A program made the translations under genes and the position numbers. The notes beneath the pieces were generated by a model. The model did no database searches. It worked only from the letters and a program-made list of their open reading frames with translations, and was not told the origin of the DNA. DNA of 64,000 nucleotides. Source: JACMJL01 sp963791805. Lineage in GTDB: Bacteria > Bacillota > Clostridia > Clostridiales > Clostridiaceae. Positions 26,958 to 35,433 of this stretch are shown here, piece by piece. How positions within the stretch are numbered: position 1 is the stretch's first letter; every line of letters starts with the position of its first letter. The DNA lies in NCBI GenBank assembly GCA_963791805.1, contig CAWBTU010000006.1, forward strand, positions 1,302,001 through 1,366,000, in the 5' to 3' direction.

Positions 26958-27055
26958 TAAAGCAAGGAAATATAGTAAAATACTACGCAAATTATAGTAA
27001 TATGGGCTCAGTAGCTACTTGTAGAATTAGAGAAAAAACTGTAAGATTAAGTTGA
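26954..27055 (+). CDS. 33-aa frame overlapping the preceding stop
   Basis: GTG 26954 overlaps the TGA of the 51-aa gene. Product VIKQGNIVKYYANYSNMGSV followed by ATCRIREKTVRLS; basic and Cys-containing. Translational coupling suggests it is real, but no homologue is known to me. Candidate accessory factor of the recombinase. Confidence 0.4.
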   Translation: MIKQGNIVKYYANYSNMGSVATCRIREKTVRLS

Positions 27056-27147
27056 GTAAATAAAATTAAATAGAAATTTATTATCCATTTGAAATTTAAT
27101 AATAAGTTTAAGCTAAAGATTATTTTTCTAAAGTAAGGAGAATTAAT

Positions 27148-28278
27148 ATGAAATTTAAAAAGAGTAAGCTAATCATAATTAGTGTAGTCTGTATTTGTAA
27201 TTTTATATACTCAACAGGTTGCTCCAAGGAAAATGAAACTATAAAAATTGGCGTGGTAGGGACTATGTCAGGTATTAATTCTGATTTATCAGTATCAGGA
27301 CGAAGAGGAGTGGAACTTGCAACTGAGGAAATTAATAAAGCTGGAGGCTTGAATGGAAATAAAATAAAATTAGTTATTAAAGATGATAAGAATAATCCTT
27401 CGGTAGCTCTTAAAGTATATAAAGAATTTGTTAATGAAAAAGTACCAGTAGTAATTGGGCCATACACAAGTGGAATGATAGTAAATTCAATGGATTATTT
27501 AAAAAATAAAAACATATTATTTCTAGGACCAACAATAAGCGCTGATTCTTTATCAGGTATAAATGATAACTTCATTAGATTCATATCAACTACAAATGAA
27601 CAAGCAATTGCTATAACTCAAATGGCAAAGGAAAATAACAATAAAAAATTTGCCATTATATATGATTTGCAAAATATAGGATTTAATCAAGCTCTCTACG
27701 ATAATTTTAAGAAATTGCTAGAAATTAATAGTGGAGAAGTTGTTTTAACAAAAACTTTCACATCCAATTCAGAAGTTAATTATTCAGGTTTAGCTGAGGA
27801 AGTTACTCAATCAAAGGCTGATGCTCTTTTCATAATTGCCAATTCAACTGATAATGCAGGTATAACTCAACAAGTAAGGAAAATGCAATGCAAAGTACAG
27901 ATTTTTTCACCATTATGGTCAAATACAACAGATTTAATAAAAAAAGGTGGTACTGCTGTAGAAGGAATGTTTATCGTAGGTGCAATAGATACTAATGATA
28001 AATCAAGTGGATTTTTAAAATTTAAAGAAAATTATTTCAATAAATATGGTGAGAATCCAACTTTTTCATCAGTATATTCCTATGAAGCTGCTGAAGCTTT
28101 ATTTCAAGCTATGAAAATGGGAGGAAATATAAAGGCTTCAGCAATCAAAAATAATTTAATTAAAATCAAAAATTTTAAAGGACTAGAGGATAATTACCAA
28201 ATAGATAAATTTGGTGATACAACTAGGAAATATATGATTTTTAGAATAGAAAATGCCCAACTAAGGAAGGTTGATTAA
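27148..28278 (+). CDS. Substrate-binding lipoprotein, branched-chain amino acid type (type I periplasmic fold)
   Basis: Lipobox FIYSTGC (Cys about residue 26) anchors it outside the cell. The mature protein has the Peripla_BP_6 pattern: IKIGVVGTMSG, GRRGVELATEEINKAGG, GNKIKLVIKDDKNNPS, PVVIGPYTSG, KFAIIYD. 376 residues. No permease or ATPase genes follow; instead the stop is 3 bp before a hybrid sensor kinase, so it most likely presents a ligand to that receptor rather than feeding a transporter. Good AAGGAG site. Confidence 0.9.
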   Translation: MKFKKSKLIIISVVCICNFIYSTGCSKENETIKIGVVGTMSGINSDLSVSGRRGVELATEEINKAGGLNGNKIKLVIKDDKNNPSVALKVYKEFVNEKVPVVIGPYTSGMIVNSMDYLKNKNILFLGPTISADSLSGINDNFIRFISTTNEQAIAITQMAKENNNKKFAIIYDLQNIGFNQALYDNFKKLLEINSGEVVLTKTFTSNSEVNYSGLAEEVTQSKADALFIIANSTDNAGITQQVRKMQCKVQIFSPLWSNTTDLIKKGGTAVEGMFIVGAIDTNDKSSGFLKFKENYFNKYGENPTFSSVYSYEAAEALFQAMKMGGNIKASAIKNNLIKIKNFKGLEDNYQIDKFGDTTRKYMIFRIENAQLRKVD

Positions 28279-28281
28279 TAT

Positions 28282-31200
28282 ATGAAAAGAAACATTAGTT
28301 TAAAAACTCAAATGTTATTAAATAATATATTACTTTTTATTGTTCCTTCTTTAATCTTGGGATATATCGTCATTTCTATGTTTAATCATAGAATTGAAAG
28401 AGAAATAAACCATGATAATAGTAATATTTCTTATAATATAAATAATCAGGTTGACAGTTTTATTCAAAATCCAATAAACATGATGAATCAAGTAAAAGAA
28501 AGCTTATTAATGAACAAATTTATTGAAGATAATGAAACTAACACATACTTAAACAGCATTACAAATATATATCCCTATTTTGATTCAGTCAGCATTATCG
28601 ACATTGATGGTGTAGTGAGGAACATAGCACCTTCTAATAATGAATTAATAGGAACTAGTATGTTAAATAAAGTAGATATTAATAGAATAGATAAAACAGG
28701 TAATCCTGTATGGTCTAGAGTATTTATATCAGAACAAACTCATAAACCAACAGTTTCTATTTCTCTTTATATAAATGGGAAGGTACTAGTTGCAGACTTA
28801 AACTTAACTAAAATTAGAAAAATTATTGGATGTAAGCATGAAAAATCCGTAGAGTATATCTCTATACTCGATGATAAAGGCATTTTTCTTGTTGATAGTG
28901 ATGAGAACAATGTAAATCAAAGAAGACAATTTGAACATTTTAATATTATCAAAAAAGGCATCAATAATAAAAAAACTAAGCTAGAAGTTCAAAGTAATGG
29001 GAGAACTTTGCTATATCCAACTAGAATAGAATCAACAGGATGGTATGCAGTTATAGCAATTAAATATGATAAGGCATACAAACCTGTTAATGAACTTAAG
29101 AGTATTCTATATCTTGCCTTGGCAGCCTTGCTGTTTATAAGCTTTTTTATTTCTACAATAAGTGTATTTAGTATAACAAAAGCTTTGACAGGTATCTTGA
29201 GTAAAGCTAAGCTCATTTCTAGTGGTAATTATAGTAATGATTTTGACTATAAAGGCTATAAAGAATTTGAAGAGTTATCAGATCATTTGGATTTAATGAA
29301 AAATAGTGTAAAAGATCGTGAAAATGGAATACAAGCATTAAACGAAGAACTTGATAATTCAAACAAATTGCTACAAGCTATTCTTGAAAGCTCTCCTGAA
29401 GTGATTTCTTTTACACTAGATAGAGATTATTGCTATCTTACATTTAATAAAAGGCATAAGGAAATTATGCAAGCAATTTGGGGTAAAGATATTAGAATTG
29501 GAATGAACATGCTCCAAGTAATTGATGGGAAAGAAGAAAGAAATATAGCAAAAGAAAATTTTCAAAGAGTATTAAGTGGTGAAAGTTTTACATTTATTGA
29601 AGAAATTATTTTTGAGAAAAGTTCAAATTTAATTTGGCAAGAGTATTGGTCGCCAATATTTTCTTCTGATAAAAATGTAAGTGGTATAACCTGCTTTATG
29701 ATGAATATAACTGAACAAAAACTAGCAGAAGAGGGAATTAAGAAAAATGAGATTCAATTTAGAACAATTTTTGAACAGGCACCTATAGGCATTGCATTAA
29801 TAGATTCCTACACTGGACAAATATATGAAGTTAACCCTAGATTTGCAGAGATTGTTGGAAGGTCTGTGAAGGAAATTGTTAACATAGATTGGACCAATAT
29901 AATGTATCCGAAGGATGTGCTAGAAGTTTTACATAATATGACCCTTTTGAATACAAATAAGATTCAAGGGTTTAATTTAAGCAAAAAATGTGTTTACTCA
30001 GATAGTTCTGAGATATGGATAAATATGACCATTGCAGCTTTAAAGATAGAAGATAAAGAAAAAACATATCATCTTTGTATGATAGAAGATATTACAGAAA
30101 GTAAATTGCTACATGAAAGATTGGAAAAGTACCAAATTCTAGCTAAAAAAGCAAATGATATTATGATGTTCTTAGATAAAGATGGTAATATACTAGAAGT
30201 TAACGAAGCAGCAACAAGATTATATGGATATACTTTTGAAGAATTTGTTGCCATGAGCATATTAGATTTAAGGCGTGATGATAAAGATACATTTGTATTT
30301 GAACAAATGGAATTAGCAGAAGAGAATGGCATTATTTTTGAAACTGTTCATTATCGTAAAGATGGAACATCTCTTTATGTTGAAGTAAGTTCACAAGGAA
30401 CATTGCTAGGTGAAAATAGATGTATTCTTAGCATAGTAAGGGATATTACTGAACGTAAAAAGGCTGAAGAAAAGATTATACTTGCAATGAAAAAATCTGA
30501 AGAAGCAAATAATGCCAAGAGTCAATTCCTTGCAAATATGTCTCATGAAATTAGAACACCTATGAATGGAATAATGGGAATGACGGATTTAGTACTTATG
30601 ACAGAACTAGATGAAGAGCAGAGAACTTATTTAAATATGGTAAAATCCTCAACATTGGCTCTATTGAGAGTTTTAAATGATATTTTAGACTACTCCAAAA
30701 TAGAAGCTGGTAAAATTGACTTAGAAAAATTGCCTTTTAATATTCAAAACACAATTATTGAAGTAATAGATTTATTTGACATAGTTTCAAAGCAAAAAGC
30801 TTTAAAGGTTGAGTTTAGTTTTGATAGTTCTATACCTAGTACTGTCATTGGTGACTCAGTTAGATTGAGACAAGTACTCTCTAATTTAGTAGGTAACGCA
30901 ATAAAGTTTACATCTAAAGGTGAAATAATAATAAATGTGAATTTAGAAGAAAAGTATGAAAATAAAGTAAGATTGAAATTTGTGGTAAAAGATACTGGTA
31001 TAGGAATTCCAAGTGACAAAATCGAGAAATTATTTAAACGCTTTAGCCAAGTAGATGATTCACATACAAGGCAGTTTGGAGGCACGGGTCTCGGACTTGT
31101 AATTTCCCAAAAACTTGTTGAATTAATGGAGGGGGAAATTGATGTAGAAAGTGAAGAAAGTGTGGGCAGCAGTTTCTTCTTTACAGCAGTTTTTGAAGTT

Positions 31201-32004
31201 ACAAAAAGTAATATAAAATTAATTGAAAGCAAAGATGACCATATAAAAACAATAAAATTGAAAAAACTGAAACATAAAAAAATACTATTGGTTGAAGATG
31301 ATTTAGTAAGTAGAGATATGCTAAATATAATATTAAAGAAAAAAGGCTTTCAGATTGTTACTGTAGAAAACGGAAATGATGCTATTTCAGCTTTTGAAAA
31401 GGAAAAATTTGATTTGGTGTTTATGGATATTAATATGCCATTGTTAGATGGATACGCTGCAACATCAATTATAAGATCAAAAGAAAGCAATATGAATATC
31501 CACACTCCGATTATAGCAATGACCGCATATGCGTTAAAGGGCGATAAAGAAAGATGCATTCAGGCAGGTATGGATGATTACATTAGTAAACCTATTAGCT
31601 ATGAGAAGATTATGGAAATAATTCAGAAATACGTAGAAAATGATAAAAAGGATATTAGTAAAATCATTAATAACAGTTATTTTGATAAAACGGTACGTGA
31701 ATTTATGAATGCTTCAGGCTTTGATTGGGCGACAGGTGAAGCGATATTAAATGACTTTTGTAAACAAGCTGTACAAACATTAGTGAACATTAAGAAGCTT
31801 ATAGCTGAAAGTAACACTAATAAAGCAGCTGTACTTTTACATAAATTAAAAGGTTCGTCTGGAAACGTAAGAGCAACAGAAATATCCCAAAAAGCTGCAG
31901 AGGCCGAAGAAGCAATTAAAATGCTAGATCATGAGATGCTAAATAACAGTATTCAGGTAATAGAGGAATTGCTAAATGCACTAGTGAAAAACCAAAAGGA
32001 GTGA
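28282..32004 (+). CDS. Hybrid sensor histidine kinase (TM-sensor-TM-HAMP-PAS3-HK-REC-Hpt)
   Basis: 1240 residues. First membrane helix about 13-36, extracytoplasmic Cache-like sensor to about 272, second helix 273-297 and HAMP. Three PAS domains span roughly 358-735. HisKA has phospho-acceptor His755 (NMSHEIRTPMNG); the ATPase domain has N and G boxes (LVGNAIKF, DTGIGIPS, GGTGLGL). The receiver domain's acceptor is Asp1049 (FMDINMPLLDG), and the C-terminal Hpt His is 1187 (LLHKLKGSSG). A full His-Asp-His relay is present, so phosphate can pass to the separate regulator encoded 10 bp downstream. Coupled to the upstream binding protein. Confidence 0.93.
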   Translation: MKRNISLKTQMLLNNILLFIVPSLILGYIVISMFNHRIEREINHDNSNISYNINNQVDSFIQNPINMMNQVKESLLMNKFIEDNETNTYLNSITNIYPYFDSVSIIDIDGVVRNIAPSNNELIGTSMLNKVDINRIDKTGNPVWSRVFISEQTHKPTVSISLYINGKVLVADLNLTKIRKIIGCKHEKSVEYISILDDKGIFLVDSDENNVNQRRQFEHFNIIKKGINNKKTKLEVQSNGRTLLYPTRIESTGWYAVIAIKYDKAYKPVNELKSILYLALAALLFISFFISTISVFSITKALTGILSKAKLISSGNYSNDFDYKGYKEFEELSDHLDLMKNSVKDRENGIQALNEELDNSNKLLQAILESSPEVISFTLDRDYCYLTFNKRHKEIMQAIWGKDIRIGMNMLQVIDGKEERNIAKENFQRVLSGESFTFIEEIIFEKSSNLIWQEYWSPIFSSDKNVSGITCFMMNITEQKLAEEGIKKNEIQFRTIFEQAPIGIALIDSYTGQIYEVNPRFAEIVGRSVKEIVNIDWTNIMYPKDVLEVLHNMTLLNTNKIQGFNLSKKCVYSDSSEIWINMTIAALKIEDKEKTYHLCMIEDITESKLLHERLEKYQILAKKANDIMMFLDKDGNILEVNEAATRLYGYTFEEFVAMSILDLRRDDKDTFVFEQMELAEENGIIFETVHYRKDGTSLYVEVSSQGTLLGENRCILSIVRDITERKKAEEKIILAMKKSEEANNAKSQFLANMSHEIRTPMNGIMGMTDLVLMTELDEEQRTYLNMVKSSTLALLRVLNDILDYSKIEAGKIDLEKLPFNIQNTIIEVIDLFDIVSKQKALKVEFSFDSSIPSTVIGDSVRLRQVLSNLVGNAIKFTSKGEIIINVNLEEKYENKVRLKFVVKDTGIGIPSDKIEKLFKRFSQVDDSHTRQFGGTGLGLVISQKLVELMEGEIDVESEESVGSSFFFTAVFEVTKSNIKLIESKDDHIKTIKLKKLKHKKILLVEDDLVSRDMLNIILKKKGFQIVTVENGNDAISAFEKEKFDLVFMDINMPLLDGYAATSIIRSKESNMNIHTPIIAMTAYALKGDKERCIQAGMDDYISKPISYEKIMEIIQKYVENDKKDISKIINNSYFDKTVREFMNASGFDWATGEAILNDFCKQAVQTLVNIKKLIAESNTNKAAVLLHKLKGSSGNVRATEISQKAAEAEEAIKMLDHEMLNNSIQVIEELLNALVKNQKE

Positions 32005-32014
32005 TAACGATATT

Positions 32015-33442
32015 ATGATAAGTAATATAATGATTATTGATGACTCTCCGATTGATAGAAAAATAATAAGGCAGATACTAGAAAATAAACTTAGTAATAT
32101 TAGTATTTTTGAAGCAGAAGATGGGGTTAATATTAATGAAAAGCTTTTGCTAAATAAAATTCATATGTGTATTTTAGATATTATGATGCCAGTTAAAGAC
32201 GGCTTTCAGGTACTTACAGATATGAAAAATGACCATAGGGTGATGGATATACCCGTTATTGTTTGTACAGGCATTGAAGACAAAATGGCAATTGAAAAGG
32301 CACTAGTTCTTGGAGCATATGATTATTTTTCTAAGCCTCTAAGTGAGGAAGTAATGAAAATTTCTTTGCCACTTAAAGTTAAAAATACAATAGAACTTAT
32401 GAAAAGAAAGGAAGAAATTTTTTATTTAAGTTATCATGATGTTCTAACAGAACTTTATAATCGAAGATTTTACGAAGAAAAAATATTAATAATAAACACA
32501 GAAGAAAATCTTCCTATTTCTATTATAATGGGTGATGTGAATGGATTAAAGCTTGTAAATGATACCTTTGGACATGACTATGGTGATAAACTTTTAAAAC
32601 AAGCTGCAGCTGCTATTCAAAGAGCATGCAGTGTAAATGATTTTGTTGCAAGGTGGGGTGGAGATGAATTTATAATTCTTCTGCCCAAAACTAAGAGTGA
32701 AGAAGCAGAAGAAATTATAAAGAAAATTAAAGAAAATTATTCTCAAACAAAATTTAAATCTATTGATATAAGCATATCCTTTGGTTGGGACACGAAAGAA
32801 AACATGGATAAAGAAATTGCTGTAATACTTAAAAATGCTGAAGATTGTATGTATAGAAATAAGACACTAGAGAACGAAAGTGTTAGAAGCAAAATGATAA
32901 AAACTATTATAAACACACTTCATGAAAAAAACCCTGCAGAAGAAAGACACTCAAAAAGAGTTAGTGAATTGTGCCAAGAAATTGGAGATAAAATAGGACT
33001 TTCTGATATAGAAATAAGAAAAATTAAAATTGGAGGCTTACTCCATGATATTGGAAAAATTGCAATAGCAGAAGGTATACTCAATAAACCAGGAAAACTT
33101 ACAGAGCAAGAATGGAATGAAATTAAACGTCATCCAGCCATAGGGTATAGGCTTTTAAGTTCTTCACATGAAATGTTAGAACTTGCTGAAAGTGTTTTGT
33201 ACCACCATGAAAAATGGGATGGAACAGGTTATCCTCAAGGATTAAAAGGTGAGGAAATTCCTAAGATTGCAAGAATTATTGCTATTGCAGATAGCTATGA
33301 TGCTATGACTAGCTTCAGATCATACAGAAAACCTCTAAGCGAAGAAATAGTACTTAATGAGATTAGAAAAAATGCTGGTATTCAGTTTGACCCTGTAATT
33401 GCAAAGATATTTATTGAGAAAGTGCTTAATAAGACTTTTTAG
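32015..33442 (+). CDS. Response regulator with GGDEF and HD-GYP domains
   Basis: 475 residues. Receiver domain (acceptor Asp55 in CILDIMMPVKDG); diguanylate cyclase domain with an intact RWGGDEF signature at 213-219; HD-GYP phosphodiesterase domain with HDIGK at 344 and HHEKWDGTGYP at 397-407. Both c-di-GMP synthesis and breakdown are therefore possible, probably switched by phosphorylation from the hybrid kinase. Last gene of the three-gene operon; a hairpin at 33505 follows. Confidence 0.93.
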   Translation: MISNIMIIDDSPIDRKIIRQILENKLSNISIFEAEDGVNINEKLLLNKIHMCILDIMMPVKDGFQVLTDMKNDHRVMDIPVIVCTGIEDKMAIEKALVLGAYDYFSKPLSEEVMKISLPLKVKNTIELMKRKEEIFYLSYHDVLTELYNRRFYEEKILIINTEENLPISIIMGDVNGLKLVNDTFGHDYGDKLLKQAAAAIQRACSVNDFVARWGGDEFIILLPKTKSEEAEEIIKKIKENYSQTKFKSIDISISFGWDTKENMDKEIAVILKNAEDCMYRNKTLENESVRSKMIKTIINTLHEKNPAEERHSKRVSELCQEIGDKIGLSDIEIRKIKIGGLLHDIGKIAIAEGILNKPGKLTEQEWNEIKRHPAIGYRLLSSSHEMLELAESVLYHHEKWDGTGYPQGLKGEEIPKIARIIAIADSYDAMTSFRSYRKPLSEEIVLNEIRKNAGIQFDPVIAKIFIEKVLNKTF

Positions 33443-33504
33443 AGTTTAGATAAAACTTGAGATATATTTTTCAAAAAAGTACTATAGAAAAGTCAATCCA
33501 AAGG

Positions 33505-33547
33505 AACAACATGATAATTTAGGTAAGAGAAATATCCTGTTGTTTTT
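33505..33547 (+). terminator. Terminator of the signalling operon
   Basis: AACAACATGATA / TATCCTGTTGTT stem followed by TTTAAT. The remaining interval to 33729 has another hairpin (GGACACCTTT 33600 / AAAGGTTGTCC 33645) that may terminate the convergent peroxiredoxin transcript, and no gene. Confidence 0.6.
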
Positions 33548-33729
33548 AATGCTTTGATTTGTTAGTGCATAGGATATTAGCTCGTATCTAAAAGGAGCAG
33601 GACACCTTTCTCTTATTAGAGGATCTTCGAAGTAAAAGGTTGTCCCGTGTTATCTTGTGAGAATATAGTTGAGTTATATACATGCTTTCTTGTGAAAATA
33701 TAAATATGTAGTTATATTTGAAATTAGGT

Positions 33730-34368
33730 TTAATCTATACTTTTGTACATAAACCAGTCGGAGAGCTTGCAAATACCTTGGGTCTTGGCTTCTTCATCTG
33801 TTAGTTTGGTAGAAGCTGGCACTAGAACCTTGTCTCCAACTATTTCATTATTAGGCCAATTAGCTGGAGCAAATAAATGCTTATTACTTGCTAATTGAAG
33901 TCCTTTAACAATTCTTAATATCTCATCCATATTTCTACCCAATTCTTTTGGGTATTCAAGGATGGTTCGTACAGTTCCTTTAAAATCAACAACGATTACT
34001 GATCTTGCAGTATCTGTTATTACATCGCCTTCTCTTATCATACCTAATTCTTTAGATATTTCTCTAAAGGAATCATCAATTATTGGAAACTCAATATCTA
34101 CTTTTAGATTTACGCTAATCCATTTTATCCAAGCAACATGATCTTCTATGCTATCTACACTTAATCCAATTAATTCTGTATTTAACTCTTTAAATTGTTG
34201 AAATCTTTTCTGAAAAGCCACAAACTCAGTAGTACAAACTGGTGTAAAATCACCAGGATGACTAAATAGTATAAACCATTTACCTTTATAAGCTATAGGT
34301 AGGCTCAAATCTCCTTTTGTAGTCTTAACAGTTATTTCTGGAAATTTATCTCTAACTAATAATTTCAT
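33730..34368 (-). CDS. 1-Cys peroxiredoxin (Prx6-like)
   Basis: Thiol peroxidase reducing H2O2 and organic peroxides. Peroxidatic Cys45 in GDFTPVCTTEF, with Arg in DTARSVIVVD. The C-terminal extension (HLFAPANWPNNEIVGDKVLVP) is typical of the Prx6/archaeal type. 212 residues. Convergent to the signalling operon and last gene before attR; it is cargo of the element, not of the interrupted host operon. ATG 34368 behind GGAGATGTGTTTA. Confidence 0.92.
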   Translation of the reverse strand: MKLLVRDKFPEITVKTTKGDLSLPIAYKGKWFILFSHPGDFTPVCTTEFVAFQKRFQQFKELNTELIGLSVDSIEDHVAWIKWISVNLKVDIEFPIIDDSFREISKELGMIREGDVITDTARSVIVVDFKGTVRTILEYPKELGRNMDEILRIVKGLQLASNKHLFAPANWPNNEIVGDKVLVPASTKLTDEEAKTQGICKLSDWFMYKSID

Positions 34369-34470
34369 TTAAACACATCTCCATTTGTGATTATTTTTAT
34401 CTATTAATATGATACTATAGTTAAAAATATTTGCAAATAATTCACAGGTCGCTGTTTCATAATTGAAGGG

Positions 34471-34478
34471 TGTCCTTG
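34471..34478 (+). other. attR: right junction of the integrated element
   Basis: TGTCCTTG identical to 24974-24981. The element-side arm contains CGCTGTTTCA (34450-34459), the inverted partner of TGAAACTGCG beside attL; beyond the octamer the interrupted gene resumes (CCATCTTAGCGAAACAGG). Confidence 0.8.
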
Positions 34479-35409
34479 CCATCTTAGCGAAACAGGTGAT
34501 TGTATTCTTTGCTCCCAACTTTCTGGAAAACATTTTTGTGATTGTATTAATTGGAAGGGAGTATGTGTATATCAAGAATATATTTGGAATGGTAACAAAG
34601 CAAAGGAGGAAAGAAAAAATTATTCCTTCAATATTATAAAGAAAGAAGTTGTTGAAGAAAATATTATTGTAATAACTGTTGCTACCTCTCATAAGTTCGC
34701 CAGAGATTTAGTTCATCCAGGCAGCTTTGTTTTTATGAGAAATCCAGCTTGTATGCAGTATTATGATGCTCCAGTTTCCATTATGGAAAGTAATAATGAG
34801 GAAAATTGGATTAAGGTTGCAATTGAACTTAAGGGAACAAAAACAAGAAGCATCAATGCATTAAATGAAGGAGAAAAGATACTAATAAGAGGACCTTATT
34901 GGAATGGAATTTTAGGACTTAAAAATATTTATAATGCAAAAAATGCAAACTCCTTAATTATAATGAGAGGCATTGGCCAGGCACCTGCACTACCAGTTTT
35001 AAAAAAATTGTATGCCAACGGTAATAAAGTAACAGTAATACTTGATAATAGACCTTTTGAAAAATTGCTTATTTGCAGAGAATTGAATGAACTAAGCTGT
35101 AAAACTAAAGAATGTAGAATGATAGAAAGAGGAGAGCTTACAATAGAATTTAAAGAACTGCTTTCTAGAACTATTGAAGAGCTTCAACCTAACTTAATTC
35201 ACATAGCAGGTCCTGACGTGCTTAGTTATAAAGTATTAAATCAAGTTTCAAATAGCATACCGATTTCCTGTTGTAACAATGGAAGAATGTGTTGTGGGGA
35301 AGGAATCTGTGGTAGCTGCACTGTTAAAACAAATGATCATAAACTTAGAAGGTTATGCAAACTACAAACTGAGCCACGATTTATATTAAAAGGTAGAAGG
35401 AAATTATAA
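34471..35409 (+). pseudogene. 3' part of the split FAD/NAD-binding Fe-S reductase
   Basis: The frame starts at the junction as CPCHLSETGDCILCSQLSGK with a dense cysteine motif (CxC, CxxC, CDC, VCVYQEY). It runs through a ferredoxin-reductase-type FAD domain (GSFVFMRNPACMQYYDAPVS) and an NAD domain (MRGIGQAPALPVLKK), and ends with the PyrK-like [2Fe-2S] loop (CCGEGICGSC). 312 residues remain; the first 15 are at 24929. No start codon or ribosome site is retained at the junction; an internal ATG at 34735 has no ribosome site. It overlaps by close spacing with the FAD oxidoreductase at 35434, its likely partner. Confidence 0.85.
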
Positions 35410-35433
35410 AGAATGGGCTATGGAGGGGAAACT

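Larger units (their letters stand above)
24976..34472. mobile_element. ~9.5-kb serine-recombinase element interrupting a redox gene
   Basis: Bounded by the 8-bp direct repeat TGTCCTTG. A large serine recombinase sits 30 bp inside the left end, reading toward it. Then come two tiny genes, a three-gene signalling operon (ligand-binding lipoprotein, hybrid kinase, GGDEF/HD-GYP regulator) and a peroxiredoxin. Removing the element joins codon 15 of the 5' fragment to an in-frame Cys-rich continuation, restoring a complete gene. There are no conjugation or phage structural genes, so the layout resembles the 'intervening elements' that are excised from sporulation genes by serine recombinases, or a simple integrative cassette. 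Recombination itself is inferred, not shown. Confidence 0.85.

Noticed and set aside
30744..31232. 162-codon minus-strand frame inside the hybrid kinase gene
   Set aside because: Opposite the ATPase domain coding region; Ser/Leu-rich composition typical of an antisense shadow of an A-rich gene.
33600..33645. A c-di-GMP riboswitch near the GGDEF/HD-GYP gene
   Set aside because: The conserved GEMM core was not found; only a simple hairpin between convergent genes is visible.
34735..35409. A complete, independent reductase gene starting at 34735
   Set aside because: The frame is open and conserved back to 34471, and its Cys-rich beginning matches the fragment at 24929; the ATG at 34735 has no ribosome site.
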